Below, piece by piece: positions 1-6,562 of a stretch of DNA of 30,201 nt. The notes beneath the pieces are model-generated. The model was not told the DNA's origin. It did no database searches and saw only the letters and a program-made list of their open reading frames with translations. How positions within the stretch are numbered: the first letter of the stretch is position 1; every line of letters starts with the position of its first letter. The stretch comes from JAWWPY01 sp033854735. GTDB lineage: Bacteria > Actinomycetota > Actinomycetes > Streptosporangiales > Streptosporangiaceae. The position numbers were made by a program, and so were the translations under genes. The stretch covers positions 1 to 30,201 of the forward strand of contig JAWWPY010000389.1 of assembly GCA_033854735.1 (NCBI GenBank), in the 5' to 3' direction.

Positions 1-250
1 CAGCTGGGCTCGGGCCGGGCTCCTCACCTGCGGCCAGGCCGGGCAGGCCCGCGGGCCACGGCCCCGCATCGCCAGCGCCGCCGTCACCGCAGTACTCCAG
101 GTCCTCCAGGGCCGCCCAGTCAGGCTCATCCTCCGCCGGGAACGCCGCCAGCACCTCAGCCAGGATCCGCTCCTGGTCATCCCAGCCCGGGTCGGGGAGT
201 GGTGCGGGCTCGCCGCGCCGGGGGACTGGGTCTCCGGGGCCTGCTGGCAC
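1..250 (-). CDS. N-terminal fragment of an unidentified acidic protein, cut by the window edge
   Basis: A minus-strand frame is open from a GTG at 250 to the left edge, giving 83 codons without a stop; an in-frame TAG lies just upstream. A strong Shine-Dalgarno (plus-strand ACCTCC at 257-262, GGAGGT on the minus strand) sits 6 nt before the GTG, which decides the start. The product is Pro/Gly/Asp/Glu rich, beginning VPAGPGDPVP, with an acidic helical stretch WDDQERILAEVLAAFPAEDE and then DWAALEDLEYCGD. I do not recognise the family with certainty. The acidic, Pro-rich N-terminus and the SOS-like box upstream would fit an HNH/DUF222 (13E12-type) protein, but that is inference. The rest of the gene lies outside the window. 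Confidence 0.6.
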   Translation of the reverse strand, partial: MPAGPGDPVPRRGEPAPLPDPGWDDQERILAEVLAAFPAEDEPDWAALEDLEYCGDGGAGDAGPWPAGLPGLAAGEEPGPSPA

Positions 251-285
251 CTGCTCACCTCCCGCCTCGCCGGAGTGAACCTACT

Positions 286-299
286 CGAACATACTATCG
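286..299 (-). promoter_or_regulatory. Degenerate LexA/SOS-like box upstream of the partial gene
   Basis: On the minus strand the 14-mer CGATAGTATGTTCG matches the actinobacterial SOS palindrome CGAACatatGTTCG at 11 of 14 positions. One half (TATGTTCG) is intact and the other is degraded. It lies about 24 nt upstream of the GGAGGT ribosome binding site of the partial gene at 1-250, where a LexA operator would act. The match could be chance. From about 301 to 552 I see no supportable gene; the short open frames there lack coding character. Confidence 0.3.
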
Positions 300-552
300 C
301 ATGACGCCAGCTGAACACCAGTCCTTTCCGATAGAAAACCTGATCGATTCCTGGCGCTACTCAGCTCAGACGTGCGCAATGCGAAGTAGGTGGCGCGAGA
401 TCCGCTGCAACGGGACAGGCATCCACCCGGCCGGGTCAGCGCTTCGAGTCCGCCTCGAGGTGTCGAGTGCGACTTCCCAAGTGGCACCTCCTGGCTGCGG
501 ACGCACGCGACCAGAATTGAACCAGAATTCACCGACATCCGTAACTGACAGT

Positions 553-1017
553 ATGCAAAACCAAGACAACGGGTAGTCAGACCAGCCACAGGCGGCCAGC
601 CTCAAGCCCCTGCGGCGTTCCCGGGCGTTGCTGGGAATCGCGGCTGTCACGCTCGCAGCCGCCGGATGCTCAACGGCCCCGCAAACGACCACAGGGACAG
701 CCCCGCAAACGACCACGCATCCGACGGTCGGCTCCACGCCAGCCGTCCAGGCTGACCAGAGGCGGATCACTCAACGGTCCGCTTGGCCTCACCCTGGCCC
801 CGACGGCAACCTGATCGCCGTCAACGGCAACAACGGCGACGCGATCGAGGTCACTCCCACCGGCCGCCAACTCGCGACCGTGACCCTGGTCCCGCACGGA
901 GCCGGTGATCTCTTCGGCGTGACGCCCCTGGCTGATGGCCAGGGCCTGCTCTTCGTCAACGATGGCACCAATGCCCTCGACCTTTCAGCGCCTGAGGCCA
1001 CCATCGCCCCTTACTAA
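553..1017 (+). pseudogene. Broken and internally deleted lipoprotein with a C-terminal beta-propeller-like remnant
   Basis: One frame starts at ATG 553 (MQNQDNG), hits TAG at 574-576, and then continues in the same frame. It reads an Arg-containing n-region (LRRSRALLG), a hydrophobic core and a lipobox ending LAAAGC. A Thr/Pro linker with a short duplicated QTTTGTAPQTTT-like unit follows. The last ~80 residues (DGNLIAVNGNNGDAIEVTP ... GAGDLFGV ... GLLFVNDGTNALDL) look like the final blade of an NHL/YncE-type propeller lipoprotein. A normal family member would have several blades, so most of the middle is missing. An alternative is a short intact lipoprotein starting at TTG 628, which has no clear ribosome binding site. 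The in-frame stop plus the missing core favours a decaying gene. Confidence 0.5.
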
Positions 1018-1083
1018 GGCCGCAACGACAAGCAGAGCAGATGCCCAAGCTGCTGGCGGTTCTGCCGCAAGTCCTGAGCTTCG

Positions 1084-3720
1084 TCACGATCCCAGGGCGA
1101 TGAACGACCAGCCCGTAGCGGTCTGCACCGGCCCACCGCCCGTCCCGCTGCGGGCGTCAAGCAGCGCCTGGCCGAGAGTGGCCCCCCGTCGTAGCTCCCG
1201 GTGCAGCGCGAGCATCAGCTCAACCGTGGCCTGGTCATTGACCGGTACCACGCTGGCGACGATTCCGGCGGTGCCGAGCGGGGCGAGCGTGCTGGCCAGG
1301 CCCAGCAGTTCGTCGGCCCCCGCGGGCGCGAGCACGCCGGAGTCACAGGTGGAGAGGATCAGCCGGTGCGGTGCCCGCCGCAGCCGTTCCAGATCGTGCA
1401 CGGTCAGCGGGCCGTCGTCCATCCGCAGGGAGGAGAAGAGCGGGCTGTCGGCCCGGAAGGTTCCGTGCGCCGCGATGTGGGCCAGGCGGCAGCCGTCGAG
1501 GGCGTCGAGCACCCGGCGCGCGGTCGCGGTTCCCGCACAGAGCACGGTGGCGTTGGCGTACTCCGCCGCCAGCGCCAGCACCTCGCCGCCGCCAGCGCCC
1601 AGGCCGGGGCCGCGGATGAGAACCGGGCCGCCGCGACCCGGCGGGACCATGTTGCGCGCCTGAAGCCACGCGTGCGCGGACGGCGCGACGGTGACCGCGC
1701 GCTCCCGCAGGGAGGGCAGCAAGGCCCAGGGGACGGCGTGCAGCCGGCCCGGGGGAACGACGATCACCGGGCCAGCGCCGAGGTGACGGGTGGCTTGGCC
1801 GAGGAGAACAGAATCGAGCCTGCGCCCGCTCGCCTCCAGGACCGCCAGCGTGTCCGCGGGATGATCCGTGCCCCGGCCGTGAGCGAGCCTGCTCAGGGCG
1901 AACCGGGCGTAGCTGACCTCGCGGGCCGCGTCGTCGCCGCGGCCGCCGGCCACGTGCCGGATCCGGCCCGCGCCGCAGACCAGGAGATGCAGTTCACCGC
2001 CGACTTCGACGATCTGAATCAGCCGCGCGTCACCGAGTTCCGTCAGTAGCTGGCCGACGTCGAACTGGTACCGGCTGGCCTGGCCTCGGCCGCGGGAACG
2101 CAGCACACGGGCCCGGATGGCGGCCTCCAGGCGCAGCTGCTCACGCTGCAGCGCGCTGCTGGGATCTCCCTTGGCCCGGGCCCGTTCCACCCGGCTGGTG
2201 ACATCGCGGACCGCGGTCAGGTCCGCCTGAAGCCTCCTGTCGCGAGCGGGCCGGGCCGGCGGGATGGCCTGGGACTTGGCCCGCCACCGCTCGCTCCAGA
2301 CGAGCAGCAGCCGGGGCCGCCCGGACGTCAGGGCGGACCGCTGGGCCAGCGCCGCCAGTTCGGCGCCCTGCGCCGTGGCTTGCGCGCGCAACTCGGAGGC
2401 GCCGAAGCTGAGCTGATGTTCGTCGAGGACGGCGAAGCCGCGACGGCAGGCATCCAGCAGCCGCCGCCGGTTGCCTGCGGCGTCGGCCCGCAGCGCCTCT
2501 GCGAGCCACCCGTGGGCGCGCTCGATCGCGGGCGCGCGGCGGTGCCGGGTCCGTGCGGCCGCCGCGAACTGCCGGTCCGCTTCCTGCGGCCGCCCCAGGG
2601 CCAGGGCCACCCGGCCCGCCAGCAGTCGCGCCTGCGGCGCGTCATGCGAGCTGAGCACGTCCAGGCTGGCCGCGACCCGCTCGGCCTGGGCCAGCAGCCG
2701 GCCGGACGTCAGGCCGGCCGCGAAGCGCGCTTGCAACAGCAGCAACGAGGCGTGTGACTCCCACCAGGCCCGGTCCTGGGCCACGAACATGCGCCGGGCC
2801 GCCTGTGCTCGCTCCATGGCCATCTGCGGGTCGGCCACGGCCAGCGCGGCCCGCGCTGCGCTGAGCAGCAATTCGGCTTTCTTCGTGGCCTGACGGCCAT
2901 GCGGCGGGAAGCTCCGGACCGCGGCGTCCGTCTCCGCGAGCGCCTCGCCCGGCAGTCCCGCGGCCAGCAGGACCGCACACCGGTCGATACTCAGGTCCGG
3001 CATCGTGGCGCCGAGCCGCCGGTAGCGCCGGTCCGCCTCATCGAGGTGGGCCAGCGCCATCGGCACGTCTCCGGAGCGGAACGCGACGAGCCCGCGATTG
3101 TGCCAGGTGAAGGCGACCTCGAGGTCTTGACTGGTGGTGGCGAACAGGAGTTCGGCCCGGGCCAGATCGATCTCGGCTCGCCGGGTGGAACCACAGGCGA
3201 GATGAACGAGGGCTCGCGCAGTCAGCGTCCGGGCCTCCCAGAGGGTGTCGGCGGCCGACCGCAGCACGCGGGCGGCCCGGCGAAGGTCGTCGAGCGCCTC
3301 CCGGTGCCGCCCGAGAATCCACAGGGCGATTCCCCGCCGGACGAGGACGCGGCCGGCGGGCGCGCCAGCGACCAGCCGGAGCGATGATCCGAGCGCCGCG
3401 AGCCCCGGACCGCTCTGGCCGCGGTAGATCAGGGCGACCCCCAGCGTCGCCAGCACGTCGGCCTGCCGGTCGCCGGAGCCTGCCGTCCGGGCCAGGCGGA
3501 GCGCCGACCGCAACTCGCCGGTCGCGGCCTCCAGGTCCCCGAATTCACGCTGCAGCATGCCGATGGCCTGGTGGGCCACGGAGGCCTCATAGGGAGCCGG
3601 ATCGGCGGCCAGGATGGCCCGTGCCTTCGCCAGGGCCTCGTCGGGACGGGCGGCGGCCAGGGACAGCAGGTCGAGTATCCCGCCGTCAGCGACGTCGCCC
3701 TGACGAGTTCCGGCGGGCAT
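1084..3720 (-). CDS. TPR-CHAT domain protease (caspase-like)
   Basis: The protein has 878 residues. Residues ~20-430 are Ala/Leu/Arg-rich helical repeats of tetratricopeptide type (for example AHQAIGMLQREFGDLEAATG and AFTWHNRGLVAFRSGDVPMA). A charged helical linker follows to ~520, and then the C-terminal CHAT domain. The caspase-type dyad is visible as His752 (HIAAHG) and Cys792 (LSTCDSG), followed by the usual DELLGLASTLAPLGTAGIVAS core, so the peptidase should be active. There is no signal peptide or membrane segment, so it is cytoplasmic. Family knowledge: CHAT enzymes cleave specific protein partners after a sensor domain is engaged, for example Csx29 in type III-E CRISPR. The gene is divergent from a subtilase/ECF-sigma operon 128 bp away, implying a shared system. 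The ATG at 3720 has only a weak ribosome binding site. Confidence 0.9.
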   Translation of the reverse strand: MPAGTRQGDVADGGILDLLSLAAARPDEALAKARAILAADPAPYEASVAHQAIGMLQREFGDLEAATGELRSALRLARTAGSGDRQADVLATLGVALIYRGQSGPGLAALGSSLRLVAGAPAGRVLVRRGIALWILGRHREALDDLRRAARVLRSAADTLWEARTLTARALVHLACGSTRRAEIDLARAELLFATTSQDLEVAFTWHNRGLVAFRSGDVPMALAHLDEADRRYRRLGATMPDLSIDRCAVLLAAGLPGEALAETDAAVRSFPPHGRQATKKAELLLSAARAALAVADPQMAMERAQAARRMFVAQDRAWWESHASLLLLQARFAAGLTSGRLLAQAERVAASLDVLSSHDAPQARLLAGRVALALGRPQEADRQFAAAARTRHRRAPAIERAHGWLAEALRADAAGNRRRLLDACRRGFAVLDEHQLSFGASELRAQATAQGAELAALAQRSALTSGRPRLLLVWSERWRAKSQAIPPARPARDRRLQADLTAVRDVTSRVERARAKGDPSSALQREQLRLEAAIRARVLRSRGRGQASRYQFDVGQLLTELGDARLIQIVEVGGELHLLVCGAGRIRHVAGGRGDDAAREVSYARFALSRLAHGRGTDHPADTLAVLEASGRRLDSVLLGQATRHLGAGPVIVVPPGRLHAVPWALLPSLRERAVTVAPSAHAWLQARNMVPPGRGGPVLIRGPGLGAGGGEVLALAAEYANATVLCAGTATARRVLDALDGCRLAHIAAHGTFRADSPLFSSLRMDDGPLTVHDLERLRRAPHRLILSTCDSGVLAPAGADELLGLASTLAPLGTAGIVASVVPVNDQATVELMLALHRELRRGATLGQALLDARSGTGGGPVQTATGWSFIALGS

Positions 3721-3736
3721 GAATTGATGTTAAGCC

Positions 3737-3765
3737 TGGTCAGCCGTATGGTCCACTGGGATAAT
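3737..3765 (+). promoter_or_regulatory. Candidate sigma-A-type promoter for the subtilase-sigma operon
   Basis: In the 128-bp divergent region TGGTCA (3737-3742) is followed after 17 nt by GATAAT (3760-3765). This would start transcription near 3772, about 77 nt ahead of the subtilase ATG. On the opposite strand TTGCTG with a weak TATCCC-type -10 in the same A/T-rich patch could serve the CHAT gene. The motif ACATTG occurs twice in the leader (near 3792 and 3832). I see no ECF-type GGAAC/CGTC promoter here. Confidence 0.35.
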
Positions 3766-3848
3766 TGAAAGGCAAATTAACAGCAATCTGGACATTGCCG
3801 ACCGGCCGGTGTTGAGGCCATCGGCCGCAGCGACATTGAAGGGTACAG

Positions 3849-5111
3849 ATGAGCCTCGCGAAAAAGAGACCCGATCGGCGGCCCACGAAACTGGACGTCC
3901 AGCTGGACCTCATCGTGAGCGCTTTCCGGGAGAAAGGCACCGACATCGGTGTGGCGCTATTCCCGGGCGGCGGGCTGGACTTTATCTACCAGCGCGGGGT
4001 GATTCTGGTCCGGGACGCATATCTGGGCCAGGTGCGGGATATTGTCGGCGGCGGCGACACGGGTGATGGCTTCCGTGGGGGGGTGACGCTCTACTCGCTG
4101 GCCCGGGCCAAGATCCGCGACGCCATCGACGCCCTGGCCGAGATCGACCGGAGTCTCGGCATCGGGGTCGCGACACCGAACCACATCCTGTCGATCACCC
4201 CGGTCTGGCCGTGCCCGGCTACCGAGCCGGACGAGGTGCCGGCGGGTGTGCGGCCCGATCCCGGGCCCCGCGAGGGCGGCGGCGAAGGAGTGTCCATCTA
4301 CGTCGCCGACACCGGGCTGCTGCCCGGAGCGTCGGCTCATTCGTGGCTGGCCGGCGTTACCGGGCAGCTAGACAAGCTCCCGGCGCCCGCGGCCGGCGGG
4401 GGAGTGCGTATACCGCCGTACACCGGCCACGGGACCTTCATCGCCGGCGTGGCCCGCTGCATGGCGCCGGTCTCGGCCGTGCACGTCACCAGCGACTTCG
4501 ACACCGCTGGTGCGCTTTCCGAGTATGAGATCGTCAAACGGCTCGACGAGGCACTGGGCCTGGCCCCGGACATCATCAGCCTGTCGGCCGGCACGACGAG
4601 CCGCAAGAATCTGCCGCTGCTGAGCTTCGAGGTCTTCTGGGAGCGTTATCGCCACCACAAGGGCCTGGTAATGATCGCGGCCGCCGGGAACAACTCGACC
4701 CGCAGGCCGTTCTGGCCCGCGGCCTTTCCCGGGGTGGTCGGGGTCGGGGCGCTTGGCGCCAATGGCCGGGATCGCGCCTATTTCAGTGACTTCGGGCCCT
4801 GGGTCGACGTATATGCCCCGGGTGAGGGCCTGGTTAATGCGTACGCTGCCGGGGACTACGTGTGCCGTGAGCCGCCGGACATAGGCCAGGATCGGGTCTT
4901 CCACGGCATGGCGCGGTGGAGTGGCACGTCCTTTTCGACGCCGCTGGTCGCGGGCCTCGTCGCCGCGCGCATTTCCCGGACCGGTGAGAATGGCCGGCGG
5001 GCGGCCAAGGCACTCCTGGCCAGGGCGCGGAAACAGCGGATCCCCGGGGTCGGGCCGGTCCTGCGGCCGGGAGACGGCGGCGTCCATGAACACCGCGGTG
5101 TCCGCCGTTGA
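3849..5111 (+). CDS. Cytoplasmic subtilisin-like serine protease (S8 family)
   Basis: The protein has 420 residues. The S8 catalytic triad is present: Asp154 (YVADTG), His194 (GHGTFIAG) and Ser361 (GTSFSTPLVAG), with the oxyanion Asn in AAAGNNS (~281). Unlike most actinobacterial subtilases there is no signal peptide and no C-terminal membrane anchor, so it should act in the cytoplasm. The ~145-residue N-terminal region carries a short helical/beta segment (LDVQLDLIVSAFREKGTDIG) that may be a propeptide or partner-binding domain, ending in IGVATPNHILSITPVWPC just before the catalytic core. The ATG has GAAGG 7 nt upstream. Its TGA overlaps the TTG start of the next gene (TTGA), indicating translational coupling with the sigma factor. 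Its substrate is unknown; the neighbouring sigma factor, the 156-residue protein or the CHAT protein are the obvious candidates. Confidence 0.92.
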   Translation: MSLAKKRPDRRPTKLDVQLDLIVSAFREKGTDIGVALFPGGGLDFIYQRGVILVRDAYLGQVRDIVGGGDTGDGFRGGVTLYSLARAKIRDAIDALAEIDRSLGIGVATPNHILSITPVWPCPATEPDEVPAGVRPDPGPREGGGEGVSIYVADTGLLPGASAHSWLAGVTGQLDKLPAPAAGGGVRIPPYTGHGTFIAGVARCMAPVSAVHVTSDFDTAGALSEYEIVKRLDEALGLAPDIISLSAGTTSRKNLPLLSFEVFWERYRHHKGLVMIAAAGNNSTRRPFWPAAFPGVVGVGALGANGRDRAYFSDFGPWVDVYAPGEGLVNAYAAGDYVCREPPDIGQDRVFHGMARWSGTSFSTPLVAGLVAARISRTGENGRRAAKALLARARKQRIPGVGPVLRPGDGGVHEHRGVRR

Positions 5112-5755
5112 CCAGCGCAGACCGCACAGGCACGGACCGCACAGGCACGGACCGCACGGGCACAGAGCGCGCTGGCATCGCGGGCCTGGTCACCGCCGCG
5201 GCCGACGGTGACGCCGCCGCCTGGCAGGTGCTCGTCGAGCGCTTCGGCGGGCTCGTGTGGTCCATCACGCGGGCCCACCGGCTGGCGGCAGCGGATGCGG
5301 CCGACGTATTCCAGACGACCTGGCTCCGCCTCGCCGAGCATGTCCGCCGGATCGACAATCCGGACAGCGTCGGCGCGTGGCTCGCGACCGCTGCCCGGCG
5401 GGAATGCCTGCAGAGCATTCGCGTGTCCACCCGGACCATCCCCACCGATGACATGGCGCGGCTCGACCGGGCCCGGGCCGACGACAACCCCACCGAGGAA
5501 GCGGTGCTGCGCGCCGAGCGTGAACAGCAGGACGCGGAGCGGGCGGCCGATATCTGGCGCGCGGCCGCGAGGCTGCCCGTGCGCTGCCGTGAGCTGCTGA
5601 GAATCTTGATGGCGTCACCTGCGCCAAGCTATGCCGAGGTCGCTGCCGCACTCGATCTGCCGGTTGGCAGCATCGGCCCGACCAGGGCCCGTTGCTTGCG
5701 GCGGCTGCGCGAGGAGCTGACGGGAGGTATCAAGGAGCGTCCCGCGCACTCTTAG
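5108..5755 (+). CDS. ECF-type RNA polymerase sigma factor
   Basis: The protein has 215 residues. Region 2 spans ~26-95 (DAAAWQVLVERFGGLVWSIT ... AADVFQTTWLRLAEHVRRI ... VGAWLATAARREC). Region 4 spans ~150-205, with the helix-turn-helix YAEVAAALDLPVGSIGPTRA followed by RCLRRLREEL. There is no region 1.1 or 3, as expected for the ECF group. The start is a TTG overlapping the subtilase stop by 3 nt. The first ~20 residues are an unusual tandem repeat, (D)RTGTD three times, encoded by ~15-bp DNA repeats, so the functional N-terminus may begin near residue 20. No transmembrane anti-sigma gene is adjacent. Cytoplasmic control by the neighbouring proteases or by the 156-residue protein is a reasonable inference. 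Confidence 0.92.
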   Translation: MTSADRTGTDRTGTDRTGTERAGIAGLVTAAADGDAAAWQVLVERFGGLVWSITRAHRLAAADAADVFQTTWLRLAEHVRRIDNPDSVGAWLATAARRECLQSIRVSTRTIPTDDMARLDRARADDNPTEEAVLRAEREQQDAERAADIWRAAARLPVRCRELLRILMASPAPSYAEVAAALDLPVGSIGPTRARCLRRLREELTGGIKERPAHS

Positions 5756-5780
5756 CATCACCAGGCCAAGGAGACCGGAT

Positions 5781-6251
5781 ATGCATAACGAGCCCGACGA
5801 TGACCAGCTGGAGGAAGCGCTCCGGCGGCACGCGGCTCGCCTGGAGCCGGTACCCGCGAGCCTGCTCCAGGCGGCGCAGGATGCCTTCGCGTGGCGCGAC
5901 GTCGACGGCGATCTGGCCGAGCTCGTGTTCGACTCGCTCCTCGACACCGACGACGCGGCGCTGGTGCGCGGCTCCCCGGATCGGCGGCTGATCTCGTTCC
6001 GGGCCAGCGGGCTGACCATCGATGTCGAAATAACGATCGCGGCCGCGGGACGCGCCGTACTGGGCCAGATCATGCCTCCACTGAGAGCCGCGGTGGAGAT
6101 CCGCAACCCGCAGGGTGCGGTCACGGTCGAGGCCGACGAACTGGGGCGCTTCCGGTCAGGTCCACTGCGCGCAGGCCCGATGAGCCTGCGGCTCAGGCTC
6201 GCCGCTGACGCGCCCGGGTCTCAGGTCGTGACCGACTGGCTCGCCATCTAA
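5781..6251 (+). CDS. Conserved small protein of the protease-sigma locus (possible sigma regulator or protease client)
   Basis: The protein has 156 residues, with ATG preceded by AAGGAGA at good spacing. It lies 25 nt after the sigma gene, so it is co-transcribed. Residues 1-60 are acidic and helical (LEEALRRHAARLEPVPASLL, then FAWRDVDGDLAELVFDSLLD). Residues ~70-140 are beta-rich (FRASGLTIDVEIT ... VLGQIMPPLRAAVEI ... ADELGRFRSGPLRAGPMSLR), resembling the carboxypeptidase-regulatory/transthyretin-like fold that ends in a G-x-F/x-L-x-x-G-x turn. There is no signal peptide, membrane segment or Cys/His zinc motif, so it is not a classical ZAS anti-sigma factor. By position it may be the anti-sigma or adaptor that one of the two proteases cleaves; that role is inferred only from context. 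Confidence 0.75.
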   Translation: MHNEPDDDQLEEALRRHAARLEPVPASLLQAAQDAFAWRDVDGDLAELVFDSLLDTDDAALVRGSPDRRLISFRASGLTIDVEITIAAAGRAVLGQIMPPLRAAVEIRNPQGAVTVEADELGRFRSGPLRAGPMSLRLRLAADAPGSQVVTDWLAI

Positions 6252-6468
6252 AGCAGCGCAACGCTCCAACGTCACGTCGCCACATCAGGCCAACGGCCCG
6301 GCTGGCGGTCCTTCAGAGACGCTCCGCACCACGGGCAGAACGCGGTAGTCATCCGGGGAGACTACGGCGCGGGGCGGGCTGGTTCTGATTGACGGCGAGA
6401 CTGGCCTCCCGGCCGTCGCTTGAGAGCGAGACTGACCTCAGCCGACTGTGACGTGATAGCGAGAACGG
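6252..6468. other. Intergenic region without a gene
   Basis: Between the 156-residue protein and the chitinase promoter no reading frame with coding character is visible. The only structure is a short hairpin, GACGGC (6391-6396) with GCCGTC (6412-6417), without a T-run. It could help to separate the protease-sigma operon from the chitinase transcript. Confidence 0.4.
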
Positions 6469-6497
6469 TTGACCCGCACGTACGAGGGGGATAACCT
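6469..6497 (+). promoter_or_regulatory. Sigma-A-type promoter of the GH18 gene
   Basis: TTGACC (6469-6474) is separated by exactly 17 nt from TAACCT (6492-6497). The predicted start, near 6504, falls at the left end of the 39-bp palindrome, a geometry typical of repressor control at the transcription start. Confidence 0.65.
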
Positions 6498-6501
6498 TTT
6501 T

Positions 6502-6540
6502 GTCATTAATTAATAGGAAACTTTCCTATTAATTAATGAC
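6502..6540. promoter_or_regulatory. Perfect 39-bp palindrome, probable repressor operator of the GH18 gene
   Basis: Two 19-bp arms, GTCATTAATTAATAGGAAA (6502-6520) and its exact reverse complement (6522-6540), flank a single C. The block is strongly A/T-rich in a GC-rich surrounding. The core AGGAAA-C-TTTCCT resembles operators known upstream of actinobacterial chitosanase and other glycoside hydrolase genes bound by ROK-family regulators of the CsnR type. It covers the predicted transcription start and ends 22 nt before the likely GTG start, so a bound repressor would block initiation. As RNA it would also form a long hairpin. Confidence 0.8.
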
Positions 6541-6562
6541 CCTGGCCCCCCTGGGAGGAAAT

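Noticed and set aside
281..770. Two overlapping minus-strand frames left of the lipoprotein remnant
   Set aside because: No ribosome binding sites, unusual Ser/Arg/Cys composition and no recognisable motif.
1201..2049. Long plus-strand open frame opposite the CHAT gene
   Set aside because: It is antisense to a well-supported CHAT protein, and its Arg/Gly/Gln-rich composition is typical of a GC-rich shadow frame.
1084..6251. A true type III-E CRISPR (Craspase) locus
   Set aside because: No gRAMP/Cas7-11, Cas1/Cas2 or repeat array is present; only the TPR-CHAT and sigma components are analogous.
1084..6251. Bacterial gasdermin system controlled by the CHAT protease
   Set aside because: No gasdermin-like pore-forming gene lies beside the protease; the 156-residue protein lacks membrane-active features.
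6536..6562. ATG 6536 as the chitinase start
   Set aside because: It lies inside the operator palindrome without a ribosome binding site; GTG 6563 follows GGAGG.
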